Below, piece by piece: positions 46,510 through 54,360 of a stretch of 64,000 bases of DNA; within the stretch, counting starts at the first letter, position 1; each line of letters starts with the position of its first letter. The notes beneath the pieces are model-generated. The model had not been told where the DNA came from and did no database searches. It saw only the letters and a program-made list of their open reading frames with translations. The position numbers were made by a program, and so were the translations under genes. Origin of the DNA: Arthrobacter agilis (lineage in GTDB: Bacteria > Actinomycetota > Actinomycetes > Actinomycetales > Micrococcaceae); the NCBI RefSeq assembly GCF_006494655.1, contig NZ_VHIM01000007.1, positions 1 through 64,000 of the forward strand, read 5' to 3'.

Positions 46510-48735
46510 TCAGGTGACCGTGATGCGGATCGTGGTTCCTTCAGGCTGCTCGCCCGCCGGGCTTTGGCCTGCCACCAGCCCGAGCACTGCGCTCCCGAAC
46601 GTGTAGTCGACCTGCACGGTGAAGCCTGCAGCCTCCAGTGCCTCGACCGCGCGGTCCTCCGAGAGCGAGAACACGTTCGGCACCTTGACCATCCGCGGGC
46701 CCTGGGACAGAGTGAGCGTGACGACGCTGCCCCGCTCCACCTCCGCCCCGGACGGCGACTGGCTGACGACGGCTCCGGACGGTACGGTGCGACTGAACTC
46801 CCTGAGCTCGGCGACGGACGCGTCGAGGCCGGCCTCCTCCACAGCGGCGACGGCGTCCTGCTCGCCCAGGCCGACCACTTCGGGAACCGCGACCGGCGCC
46901 GGTCCCCGCGACACCACGAGATCCACCGTGCTGTTCCTCCGGCGCTCGACCCCTGCCTCCGGCGCCTGGCGGATGACTTCTCCGGCGACCACCGACTCGC
47001 TGTACTCCTCCTCGAGGGCTCCTACGGCGAGTTGTGCTGCCCCGAGAGCGGCCGCGGCGTCCACTCCCGTCCTGCCCGCGACATCCGGGACGGAGAACAG
47101 CTCCGGACCCTTCGAGACGGTCAGCTCCACCCGCTCGAAGCGCCTCACGTCCGTCGACGCTGCCGGCTCGGACGCGATGACGAGTCCTTCGAGGACCGTC
47201 TCGTCGAAGACCTCCTCCGCGGACGCGGCGAGGCCCTGCCCGTCGAGGACGGCCCGTGCTTCCGCCAGCGGCACGTTGGTGACGTCCGGAAGCGTGACCA
47301 GTCCGGCCGGCCCGGCGCCGAACAGCCAGCCGGCGCCGGCGACCAGCCCGGCGAGGAGGATCAGCAGCACCACCAGGACGCGTGCGGACCGGCGCGGTCC
47401 CTTGCCCTGCAGTGTCTTCTGCGGCCGCTGTGCCTGACGGGCCTGCTGGCGCTTCGTCATCGACCGCGCCGGAGTTCCGCCGGAGCCCGTTGCGGGATGG
47501 ACGGCGTCGTGGGGGTCGGAGCCGGGGTCGGGCGCATCGTCGAAGCGGACGCCTGATGTGCCGGGATGGGGATGGCCGGAGCGGGGGTCGGCCCGGTCGG
47601 CGGGACGCGTGGGACCGGACCCGATGGCCGGCGCGGCCGAGGGCGGCGATGCGGGAAGGGACCCGATGACCCTCGTCGCGCTGTGATCGCCACCTATCAC
47701 CCTGGTCAGGTTGTCCCCCGACGCCGGCGGGGACAGGAACTCGGTGGCACCGTCGGGTGTCCGGTCCGTGGCGTCGTCGCTGCTGTGCTGCACCCCGATC
47801 CGGGGCACCACAGCCGCTCTCAGGGGGTCCTGTCCGGGCTGGTTCTCCGCGTCCTGCTGCGGGCTGAAGTCCAGTTCCGCCGGTGTCAGGGTGCTGCGGA
47901 TGTGGCGGAGCTCCCCGAGCAGGGCCGTGCCGTCGACCGGCCGGGAGTCCGGGTCCTTCGAGGTGCACCACAGGACGAGCTCGTCGATGTCCTCGGCAAG
48001 CCCGGGCAGCAGGCGGGACGGCGCCGGGACCTCGGACTGCGCATGCTGGAACGCCACCTGGATGGCGGATTCACCCGTGAAGGGCTGCCGACCCGTCAGG
48101 AGTTCGAACAGCATGACGCCCGTCGAGTAGATGTCGCTCTGCGCTTCGGCGGGCCTGCCCAGCACCAGTTCGGGGGAGAGATAGGCCACGGTGCCGACCA
48201 GCGTCGCTGTGCCCGTGGTCACCGAGACGGCACGCGCCAGGCCGAAGTCGGCGATCTTCACCTGGTCGGTCCGCGAGAGGAGCACGTTCTCGGGCTTGAC
48301 GTCGCGGTGGATGATTCCGGCGTCATGGGCGGCCGCGAGGCCCTCGACGACGGCGTCGAGCAGGTCCAGCGCGTGGCGGGGTGTGAGCCGTCCGCGCTCG
48401 CGGAGGACGTCCCGGAGGGTGCGACCCTCGACGAACTCCATGACGAGGTAGGCGACGGGCTGCCCGCCGATCTCGTCGACGCCCTGGTCGAGCACTCCGA
48501 CCACGTGGGGGTGGGACAGACGCGCCGCGGACTTCGCCTCCTGCTCGAACCGGTCGATGAACCCGGGTTCCTCCGCCAGATGCGGAGAGAGGACCTTCAG
48601 GGCCACGCGGCGGTCCAGCCGGCGGTCCAGGGCGAGGTAGACGGTGGACATGCCACCCCGGGCCAGCCGTGACTGGACCACGTAGCGGCCGTCCACAGTG
48701 GCCCCCTCGAGCGGGTCCTTCCGTTGCTGGTGCAC
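46510..48735 (-). CDS. pknL: Ser/Thr protein kinase with four PASTA domains (PknL type)
   Basis: This 741-residue membrane kinase has a Hanks-type domain (residues 15-280): RGGMSTVYLA, Lys47 in VALKVL, HRDVKPEN (143-150), DFG (163-165) and an activation loop with several Thr (VSVTTGTATLVGT). A Pro/Gly/Asp-rich linker leads to one transmembrane helix (about 449-470) and four extracellular PASTA repeats that bind muropeptides. The locus beside aroG and an Rv2175c-like gene is that of pknL; mycobacterial PknL is short without PASTA, whereas corynebacterial PknL has them, as here. The GTG at 48735 is six bases from a -10 box. A second PASTA kinase (PknB) is expected elsewhere. Confidence 0.92.
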   Translation of the reverse strand: MHQQRKDPLEGATVDGRYVVQSRLARGGMSTVYLALDRRLDRRVALKVLSPHLAEEPGFIDRFEQEAKSAARLSHPHVVGVLDQGVDEIGGQPVAYLVMEFVEGRTLRDVLRERGRLTPRHALDLLDAVVEGLAAAHDAGIIHRDVKPENVLLSRTDQVKIADFGLARAVSVTTGTATLVGTVAYLSPELVLGRPAEAQSDIYSTGVMLFELLTGRQPFTGESAIQVAFQHAQSEVPAPSRLLPGLAEDIDELVLWCTSKDPDSRPVDGTALLGELRHIRSTLTPAELDFSPQQDAENQPGQDPLRAAVVPRIGVQHSSDDATDRTPDGATEFLSPPASGDNLTRVIGGDHSATRVIGSLPASPPSAAPAIGSGPTRPADRADPRSGHPHPGTSGVRFDDAPDPGSDPHDAVHPATGSGGTPARSMTKRQQARQAQRPQKTLQGKGPRRSARVLVVLLILLAGLVAGAGWLFGAGPAGLVTLPDVTNVPLAEARAVLDGQGLAASAEEVFDETVLEGLVIASEPAASTDVRRFERVELTVSKGPELFSVPDVAGRTGVDAAAALGAAQLAVGALEEEYSESVVAGEVIRQAPEAGVERRRNSTVDLVVSRGPAPVAVPEVVGLGEQDAVAAVEEAGLDASVAELREFSRTVPSGAVVSQSPSGAEVERGSVVTLTLSQGPRMVKVPNVFSLSEDRAVEALEAAGFTVQVDYTFGSAVLGLVAGQSPAGEQPEGTTIRITVT

Positions 48736-48741
48736 CCTCCG

Positions 48742-48747
48742 ATACTA
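48742..48747 (-). promoter_or_regulatory. -10 box of pknL, leaderless arrangement
   Basis: Read on the minus strand, TAGTAT is followed by CGGAGG and then the GTG start. The six-base spacing predicts a leaderless mRNA; CGGAGG is too near the GTG to serve as a normal ribosome binding site. Confidence 0.6.
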
Positions 48748-48762
48748 GACGCGGGCAGCGGA

Positions 48763-48795
48763 AGGGGACGGGACCACCACGCGACCCCGTCCCCT
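48763..48795 (-). terminator. Terminator after the LysM transglycosylase gene
   Basis: AGGGGACGGG (48763-48772) pairs with CCCGTCCCCT (48786-48795), a 10-bp stem. A second hairpin with CCGGCCGG arms (48799-48806, 48823-48830) lies between it and the gene's stop. Confidence 0.75.
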
Positions 48796-48835
48796 CACCG
48801 GCCGGTCGAATTGCCGTCGGTCCGGCCGGTGCTGC

Positions 48836-50428
48836 CTAGCGGAAGTTCTTCTGGTGCCCCTTGATCGCGGCCACGTACCGCTTCGTGTCCTCGTACATGC
48901 CCCGAGACTGCACCGAGTACTGGCCCTGGTAGTAGGAAGCGATGGCGATCTCCTCCGAGGGGCTCGTCCTGAGCAGCGATCGGATGATGGCGATGCCCGC
49001 CGTCGCGTTGTCGTAGGGGTCCATCAGGTTGAGCTTGCGCCCCACGAGGTCACTGGCCCACTGACCCGAGGACGGGATGACCTGCATGGTGCCGATGGCG
49101 TTCGCGGGGGACACGGACCTCTGGTTGAAGCTCGATTCCTGGAAGGCGAACGCGAGCGCGAGGCTCGGGTCCACGCCCATGGAGCGGGCCGTGTCGGCAA
49201 CGATCTTCTTCATCTCGGCCGGGGACGGCGCGGGCAGGGAATTGAGGAGGGCCTTGTTGGCGTTCGCGTCGGCGACCACGGCGTCCGGGTAGGTGTAGCC
49301 GAGGAACGACGAGGGGACGAGATTGGTCGGGGCGGGAGCGGGGGCCGGCGCCGGCGTGGTGCCGCGACCCGGGATCGTCAGTGTGCGTCCCGGGTAGATG
49401 ACCGTCGTCATCGACATCTTGTTCGCGCTGAGCAGCGCGGACAGTGCGACGCCGTTGCGGGAGGCGATGGCGCCGAGGGTGTCGCCGGGCTTGATCGTGT
49501 AGGAGCCGGCCGGTGCGGGGGCGGGTGCCGGAGCGGGCTTGGCGGCGGGCTTGGGGGCGGCTGGTGCCGGTGCTGCAGGGGCCTTGCCGCTGATCGCGAG
49601 CTTCTGGCCCGGGTAGATGATCGACGTCATCGAGAGCCTGTTGGCCTTCAGCAGGGAGTCGAGGCTCACCCCGTTGCGGGAGGCGATGGCGCCGAGGGTG
49701 TCGCCGGGCTTGATCGTGTACGAGCCGGCCGGTGCGGGGGCGGGTGCCGGAGCGGGCTTGGGGGCGGCTGGTGCGGGTGCCGCAGGGGCCTTGCCGCTGA
49801 TCGCGAGCTTCTGGCCCGGGTAGATGACCGACGTCATCGAGAGCCTGTTGGCCTTCAGCAGGGAGTCGAGCCTCACGCCGTTGCGGGAGGCGATGGCACC
49901 GAGGGTGTCGCCGGGCTTCACGACGTAGGAGGATGCCGTCGTCTTCGTCACGGGAGCGGCGGCCGCCGGTGCCGGGCGGGCCTTCGGGGCTGAGCCACCG
50001 GAGAGTTTGAGCTTCTGTCCCGGGTAGATGACGGTGCGTGCGTTCATCCGGTTCAGGGTCAGCACGGCGTCGGTCGTCAGCCCGAAGCGCTTCGCGATGG
50101 CGCTGACGGTGTCACCCGGCTTGATCGTGTAGTCGGCAGGAATGGTCGCGGCGGCGACGGCGATCCGCTGGGACGGCACCTGGACGGCGACGAGCGCGGC
50201 AGGCACGACGGCGCGAGCCGGTACGTGGGCGACCGGGCTCACCAGATGCCGGGTCGCAGGAGCCAGGGGTGCCGGTGCTGCCGTGGCCGGCTGGGCGAGG
50301 GCTACGGAGGACAGCATCACCGCGGGCAGGGCGGCGGTGGTCACGGCAACCGACAGGGCGCGTGGACTGGCACCCACGGGCTTGCTGCGGACGCCGGGCA
50401 GCGGTGCGTTCGATCGCTGGGCATTCAT
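48836..50428 (-). CDS. Secreted lytic transglycosylase with four LysM domains
   Basis: This 530-residue secreted wall enzyme has a signal peptide (hydrophobic about 25-50, AxA-type site near TAA). Four LysM domains follow (100-143, 168-212, 237-281, 310-353), each of the form YTIKPGDTLGAIASRNGV, joined by Pro/Ala linkers. A SLT/lysozyme-like domain ends it (about 405-530): Glu431 in AFQESSFNQ, then GTMQVIPSSG and IASYYQGQ. It binds and cleaves peptidoglycan. LysM2 and LysM3 with their linkers are nearly identical at DNA level, showing recent duplication. The gene sits between pknL and the Rv2175c-like gene, interrupting the pair that adjoins in mycobacteria. A CRP-type site covers its promoter. 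Confidence 0.92.
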   Translation of the reverse strand: MNAQRSNAPLPGVRSKPVGASPRALSVAVTTAALPAVMLSSVALAQPATAAPAPLAPATRHLVSPVAHVPARAVVPAALVAVQVPSQRIAVAAATIPADYTIKPGDTVSAIAKRFGLTTDAVLTLNRMNARTVIYPGQKLKLSGGSAPKARPAPAAAAPVTKTTASSYVVKPGDTLGAIASRNGVRLDSLLKANRLSMTSVIYPGQKLAISGKAPAAPAPAAPKPAPAPAPAPAGSYTIKPGDTLGAIASRNGVSLDSLLKANRLSMTSIIYPGQKLAISGKAPAAPAPAAPKPAAKPAPAPAPAPAGSYTIKPGDTLGAIASRNGVALSALLSANKMSMTTVIYPGRTLTIPGRGTTPAPAPAPAPTNLVPSSFLGYTYPDAVVADANANKALLNSLPAPSPAEMKKIVADTARSMGVDPSLALAFAFQESSFNQRSVSPANAIGTMQVIPSSGQWASDLVGRKLNLMDPYDNATAGIAIIRSLLRTSPSEEIAIASYYQGQYSVQSRGMYEDTKRYVAAIKGHQKNFR

Positions 50429-50566
50429 GATTCGTTCCTCGTCTGTTGGCGGCTGAGTCCGCGCGGACGCACGCGCCCGGGAGTGTTTCTTCCTGACCGG
50501 ACGCGTGCAGATACTGGTGATGCTTCTGTGTCATGTGTTGTTACTGTTACCTCTGTGACTCCTGAG

Positions 50567-50594
50567 AATTTACACTACGTGAGCCATATCACAA
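50567..50594 (-). promoter_or_regulatory. Promoter of the LysM transglycosylase gene
   Basis: On the minus strand, TTGTGA (50594-50589) and TAAATT (50572-50567) are separated by 16 bases. The -35 matches four of six consensus bases and the -10 fits TANNNT. Transcription would begin near 50560, giving a leader of about 130 bases. Confidence 0.6.
50578..50593 (-). promoter_or_regulatory. CRP/GlxR-type site overlapping the -35 box
   Basis: TGTGATATGGCTCACG on the minus strand matches the TGTGA-N6-TCACA consensus in nine of ten defined bases. It covers the -35 region, where a CRP-family protein could repress or activate. Confidence 0.6.
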
Positions 50595-50746
50595 GCACTG
50601 AACCGGGAGCGTGACATCAGGGTTCGGCGTGTCGATCCGCCGCCGCAGCCTCGCGTTCCGGGAATCGGAGGATCGGCGCCTGCCGGGCGGCCGGCGTGCG
50701 GTGCCCCGAGTGGAGTCGGCGCACACTGCCATGGCACGCTTGGACA

Positions 50747-51100
50747 GTGAATGAACTCGAAGAACTCGTACCCGCCTGGCTGAATCTCCCCGACGTCGCC
50801 GTAGCCCTCGATCTGCCGATCACCAGGGTGCACTCGCTCATCAGTGAGAGGGCCCTCGTCAGCGTCCGCATCGGGGAGAGGAACATCCGCAGCGTGCCTG
50901 CCGACTTCCTCGTCGACGGCGCGGTGCTCGACAGCCTTCGGGGCACCGTCGTCGTGCTGGGCGATTCCGGTTTCACGGACGAGGACATCATCCGCTGGCT
51001 CTACACCGAGGACGAATCACTCCCCGGACGTCCGATCGACGCCCTGCGTGAAGGGCGGAAGACCGAGATCCGCCGTCGGGCCCAGGCCGCGGCCTGGTAA
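50747..51100 (+). CDS. Rv2175c-like DNA-binding protein
   Basis: This 117-residue protein has an N-terminal winged helix (WLNLPDVAVALDLPITRVHSL) and a C-terminal part (SGFTDEDIIRWLYTEDESL, PIDALREGRKTEIRRRAQ) as in Rv2175c, a DNA-binding substrate of PknL in M. tuberculosis. From the GTG at 50747 the product has no Thr in the first 40 residues, so the known Rv2175c N-terminal phosphosite is missing. A longer frame from 50696 would supply two Thr but has no obvious ribosome binding site. Confidence 0.82.
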   Translation: MNELEELVPAWLNLPDVAVALDLPITRVHSLISERALVSVRIGERNIRSVPADFLVDGAVLDSLRGTVVVLGDSGFTDEDIIRWLYTEDESLPGRPIDALREGRKTEIRRRAQAAAW

Positions 51101-51104
51101 GGCC

Positions 51105-52295
51105 TCAGGCCGTCCTCGTCACCGCTGCTTCCGCGAGGAGGCGGAGCGCCTCGGTCGAGACGGGGTCGGTGCCGAGGATGTCGAGAGCGGCGAAGGCCTC
51201 GGCGGACTTCTCCTCGATGAGGCGCTCGGTGTCCGCGAGGGCACCGCTGGCGACGATCAGCCCGCGCAGCTCGCGGATGGCCCCGGCGTCGAGCGCGGTA
51301 TCACCCAGCATGCCGTTGATCCGCACGCGCTCGTCCTGGCTGCCCGAGGCCAGGGCCCGCGCGATCAGGAACGTGCGCTTCCCCTCCCGCAGGTCGTCGC
51401 CCGCAGGCTTGCCCGTGACCTCGGGATCCCCGAAGACCCCCAGCACGTCGTCGCGCAGCTGGAACGCCTCGCCGAGCGGAAGGGCGAATGCGGAATAGGC
51501 GGACAGCAGGGAGTCGTCCGCGCCCGCGAGGGCTCCGCCGAGCATCAGCGGCCGCTCCATCGAGTACTTCGCGGACTTGAAGCGCAGGATGTTCAGGGCG
51601 CGCTCCTCAGCGACCTTCGGTGTCTGGTCCGGCCCCACGGCCTCTTCGAGGAGGTCGAGGTACTGGCCCGCCATGACTTCCGTGCGCATCCGGTTGAAGA
51701 TGGTCCGTGCGGACCGGCCCGCGTCCTGGGAGCACGACGCCGTGAACAGCTCCTCGCTGAAGGCCAGGCAGAGGTCTCCCGCGAGGATGGCGGCCGAGAC
51801 GCCGAAGCGTTCGGGGTCGAGGTGCCACCCCGCATCCGCATGGCGGGTCGAGAACTGGCGATGCACGCTCGGCCGCCCGCGGCGCGTGTCCGATCTGTCG
51901 ATGATGTCGTCGTGGATGAGTGCCGCTGCCTGGAAGAACTCGAGGGCGGTGCCGGCGGTGACCGGCGCGGCGTCGTCCGCCGACCCGCCCGCTGCCCGCC
52001 AGCCCCAGTAGCACAGGAGGGCTCTCATCCGCTTGCCCCCGCCCGTGAGGGTGGCGATGCTCGAGATGAGAGGTACGCATTCGGGGGAGATCTCGGTGAG
52101 TACCGCGCGCTGCTCGGCGAGGAATTCGTCGATCGTCCGGGTCAGGGAGGAGCGGAAGGCGTCCTGCTCGGCACCCAGGGCCGAACGCGAGGACGCCGTG
52201 AGGCTCGGAACCGGTGCCGTGGCAAGCGTGCCGCGACCGGTGTCGCTGCTGGAGGCGGCGCCGCCCTCGTTCGGAGTGGCAGGTGCGGACAGCAT
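51105..52295 (-). CDS. Polyprenyl diphosphate synthase (IdsA-like)
   Basis: This 396-residue trans-prenyltransferase extends isoprenoid diphosphates with IPP. The first aspartate motif is DDIID (129-133) in ALIHDDIIDRSDTRRG; the second is LRDDVLGVFGD (about 283). The bulky residues before motif I suggest a chain of C20 or longer, perhaps geranylgeranyl, but length is not certain. It is the isoprenoid enzyme at the position of Rv2173. A -10-like TAGAGT (52338-52333) lies upstream. It is divergent from dinB and convergent with the Rv2175c-like gene, four bases apart. Confidence 0.88.
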   Translation of the reverse strand: MLSAPATPNEGGAASSSDTGRGTLATAPVPSLTASSRSALGAEQDAFRSSLTRTIDEFLAEQRAVLTEISPECVPLISSIATLTGGGKRMRALLCYWGWRAAGGSADDAAPVTAGTALEFFQAAALIHDDIIDRSDTRRGRPSVHRQFSTRHADAGWHLDPERFGVSAAILAGDLCLAFSEELFTASCSQDAGRSARTIFNRMRTEVMAGQYLDLLEEAVGPDQTPKVAEERALNILRFKSAKYSMERPLMLGGALAGADDSLLSAYSAFALPLGEAFQLRDDVLGVFGDPEVTGKPAGDDLREGKRTFLIARALASGSQDERVRINGMLGDTALDAGAIRELRGLIVASGALADTERLIEEKSAEAFAALDILGTDPVSTEALRLLAEAAVTRTA

Positions 52296-52395
52296 GGTTC
52301 TCCCGGGCTACTCGGCGGTTCTGATGCTTTCACTCTAGCCTTCGGATTGCCGGTTCCATCGCCCGGGTGGGCCCGCATCCCCACTGCCGTGAGAG

Positions 52396-52418
52396 GTGTC
52401 AGTGACACTGCGTACGAT
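52396..52418 (+). promoter_or_regulatory. dinB promoter: inverted repeat plus -10 box
   Basis: GTGTCAGTGACAC (52396-52408) is a perfect inverted repeat, four bases before TACGAT (52413-52418), the probable -10 box. The GTG at 52425 follows after six bases, so the mRNA is probably leaderless. The repeat sits in the spacer where a repressor would block the polymerase; it does not match the SOS box (TCGAAC-type). Confidence 0.5.
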
Positions 52419-52424
52419 GTGTGC

Positions 52425-53663
52425 GTGCCAAAGGATCAGGGGTCGCCGACGGTCGACTACGCCGAGTGCCACATCCTGCACATCGACATGGACGCCTTCT
52501 TCGTCTCGGTCGAACTGCTGGACCATCCGCATCTGCACGGCGTTCCGGTGGTGGTCGGATCCCCCTCCGGGCGGTCCGTGGTGCTCTCCGCCTCCTACGA
52601 GGCCCGGGCCTTCGGTATCCGTTCCGCGATGCCGATGTCCATTGCCATGCGGCGCTGTCCCGGCGCCGTCATCCTGCCTCCCCACCAGCGCCGCTACTCC
52701 GAGGTGTCGCAGCAGGTCATGCGGATCTTCCGCTCCGTGACGCCACACGTGGAGCAGCTCAGCGTGGACGAGGCCTTCCTGGACATCGCGGGATCGATGC
52801 GCCGACTGGGCGGGCCCCGCGAGATCGGTGAGCAGGTCCGCGCGGAGATCTCCTCGACCCTCGGCATCACCGCGAGCGTGGGAGCCGGGACCACCAAGTT
52901 CGTTGCCAAGATCGCCTCGACCCGTGCGAAGCCCGACGGTCTCCTGCTGATCCCCGGCGACCAGACGGTCGCCTACCTCCATACCCTGCCGGTCTCCGCA
53001 CTCTGGGGCGTCGGCGCGAAGACCCAGGAGGCCCTCGCGCGGATCGGCATCCACACCGTCGAGGACGTCGCCCATACTCCCGTGCCCACGCTGAGACGTC
53101 TGCTCGGATCTGCCGGAGAGCACGTCCACAACCTTGCCTGGGGGAGGGACCCGCGGAGGGTGGTGGTGTCGCGGGCCGAGAAGAGCATCGGGGCGGAGGA
53201 GACCTTCGCCACGGACATCGAGGACACCAACGTGCTCCAGCGCGAACTGCTCCGCCTCTCACACAGGACGGCGGCACGGCTTCGGGCGTCCGGTAATCGT
53301 GCCGGAGGCGTCGCACTCAAGCTCCGGTACGCCGACTTCAGTACGCTGACGCGGTCGAAGAAGCTCGATGAGCCGGTCGACAGTGCCAACGCCCTCTATG
53401 CCGCCGCGACCTCGCTGCTGGCGGTCCTCGGTGACCGGCCCATGCCGGTGCGCCTGATCGGCCTGCGCGCCGAGTCACTGGAATCGGGCGGGGACGGTTC
53501 GACGCAGTTGACCATCGACCGGCGGGACGACAACTGGCGGCTCGCCGAGCGGGTGCTCGACGACGTCAACCGGAAGTTCGGCGAGGCCCGCGTCATTCCT
53601 GCCGGGTTGCTCGCTCCGCGGAAGCAGCCCGGGGCGAACGACGGGCCGGCGACCGGCGGATGA
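52425..53663 (+). CDS. dinB: DNA polymerase IV (Y family)
   Basis: This 412-residue translesion polymerase has the catalytic acidic residues in LHIDMDAFFVSVE (Asp21, Asp23) and LSVDEAFLDIAG (about 112-123). YEARAFGIRSAMPMS, the steric-gate Phe region and the helix-hairpin-helix thumb (LWGVGAKTQEALARIGIHTV) are present, followed by the little-finger domain. The C-terminus has no clear clamp-binding QLxLF motif: the last residues are KQPGANDGPATGG. I chose the GTG at 52425; an in-frame GTG at 52419 is next to the -10 box. Confidence 0.94.
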   Translation: MPKDQGSPTVDYAECHILHIDMDAFFVSVELLDHPHLHGVPVVVGSPSGRSVVLSASYEARAFGIRSAMPMSIAMRRCPGAVILPPHQRRYSEVSQQVMRIFRSVTPHVEQLSVDEAFLDIAGSMRRLGGPREIGEQVRAEISSTLGITASVGAGTTKFVAKIASTRAKPDGLLLIPGDQTVAYLHTLPVSALWGVGAKTQEALARIGIHTVEDVAHTPVPTLRRLLGSAGEHVHNLAWGRDPRRVVVSRAEKSIGAEETFATDIEDTNVLQRELLRLSHRTAARLRASGNRAGGVALKLRYADFSTLTRSKKLDEPVDSANALYAAATSLLAVLGDRPMPVRLIGLRAESLESGGDGSTQLTIDRRDDNWRLAERVLDDVNRKFGEARVIPAGLLAPRKQPGANDGPATGG

Positions 53664-53693
53664 CGGGGCGGCGCAGGCGTATAAGGCCCCTCC

Positions 53694-53714
53694 CGGGGTC
53701 TGCGAAAGACCCCG
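53694..53714 (+). terminator. Hairpin after dinB
   Basis: CGGGGTCT and AGACCCCG form an 8-bp perfect stem with loop GCGAA, 30 bases after the dinB stop. No T-run follows. Confidence 0.7.
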
Positions 53715-53905
53715 AGGATTCCGCATTGTGACTTTCCGGCCGGCACAGAGCAAACTAGTCTTTAATCAGGTAGTCCACCTACCGTCCAGCACGCAGATCC
53801 ACCGTCCGGAGCCCGCGATCACAGGCCCCTCCATCGGGAACCGGGCCAGCTCGCGGGACGTTGGGTGGATGGAGGAACGTTGGTACTCACATCAAGGAGG
53901 CGGTC

Positions 53906-54283
53906 ATGGCACTCTCGGAACACGAGCAGAGGTTGCTTGATCAGCTTGAACAGCAGTTGCACGCCGACGATCCCAAGTTCGCGCACTCGATGGCCTCGGA
54001 ATCCCGTACGTCGATGTCGACGCGGCGCCTGGTCATCGGGTCGCTGATCACGATCGCAGGCATCCTCGTCCTGCTGGCGGGGATCGTCTACCAGAACATC
54101 TTCATCGGAGTCGCCGGATTCCTGGTCATGGGCGCCGGCGTGTATTTCGCCACGACGAAGTCCAAGCAGGCCGTGTCGGGCGAGCCCGCCGGCAAACCGT
54201 CGAAAGCGACGGCGGCCGGCAAGAGTGGATTCATGTCCAGTCTCGAGAACAAATGGGACGAACGGAAGCGCGACCAGACCTGA
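53906..54283 (+). CDS. DUF3040 membrane protein
   Basis: This 125-residue protein begins MALSEHEQRLLDQLEQQLHA, the DUF3040 signature, followed by two transmembrane helices (about 42-61 and 64-82) and a basic cytoplasmic tail (KSGFMSSLENKWDERKRDQT). Function is unknown; genes of this family commonly lie just before mraZ in actinobacteria. The ATG at 53906 has AAGGAGG five bases upstream. TAGTCT (53756-53761) could be the -10 of a 140-base leader. Confidence 0.88.
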   Translation: MALSEHEQRLLDQLEQQLHADDPKFAHSMASESRTSMSTRRLVIGSLITIAGILVLLAGIVYQNIFIGVAGFLVMGAGVYFATTKSKQAVSGEPAGKPSKATAAGKSGFMSSLENKWDERKRDQT

Positions 54284-54325
54284 GGTGCCTCCCCGGTGAG
54301 GACCACCGGCACAGCTGATCACGAG

Positions 54326-54360
54326 GGAAGAACCCGCCGCGGCGGGTTCTTCCTTTTTTT
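54326..54360 (+). terminator. Rho-independent terminator before mraZ
   Basis: GGAAGAACCCGCC (54326-54338) pairs perfectly with GGCGGGTTCTTCC (54341-54353) and is followed by seven T. It is the strongest classical terminator in the window and separates the DUF3040 gene from the dcw cluster. Confidence 0.95.

Larger units (their letters stand above)
50429..50746. other. Divergent intergenic region with a long 5' leader
   Basis: The 318 bases hold the minus-strand promoter of the LysM gene and its 130-base leader. The leader has no visible ydaO/c-di-AMP riboswitch core, though such elements control some actinobacterial wall hydrolases. The part next to the Rv2175c-like gene has no clear promoter box. 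Confidence 0.5.

Noticed and set aside
50429-50560. c-di-AMP (ydaO) riboswitch in the LysM gene leader
   Set aside because: The leader is long and the gene type fits, but the conserved core sequences and the pseudoknot arrangement are not visible.
50844-52424. Long in-frame extension upstream of dinB
   Set aside because: The extension runs antisense through the polyprenyl synthase gene, and the DNA polymerase IV family begins at the GTG near 52425.
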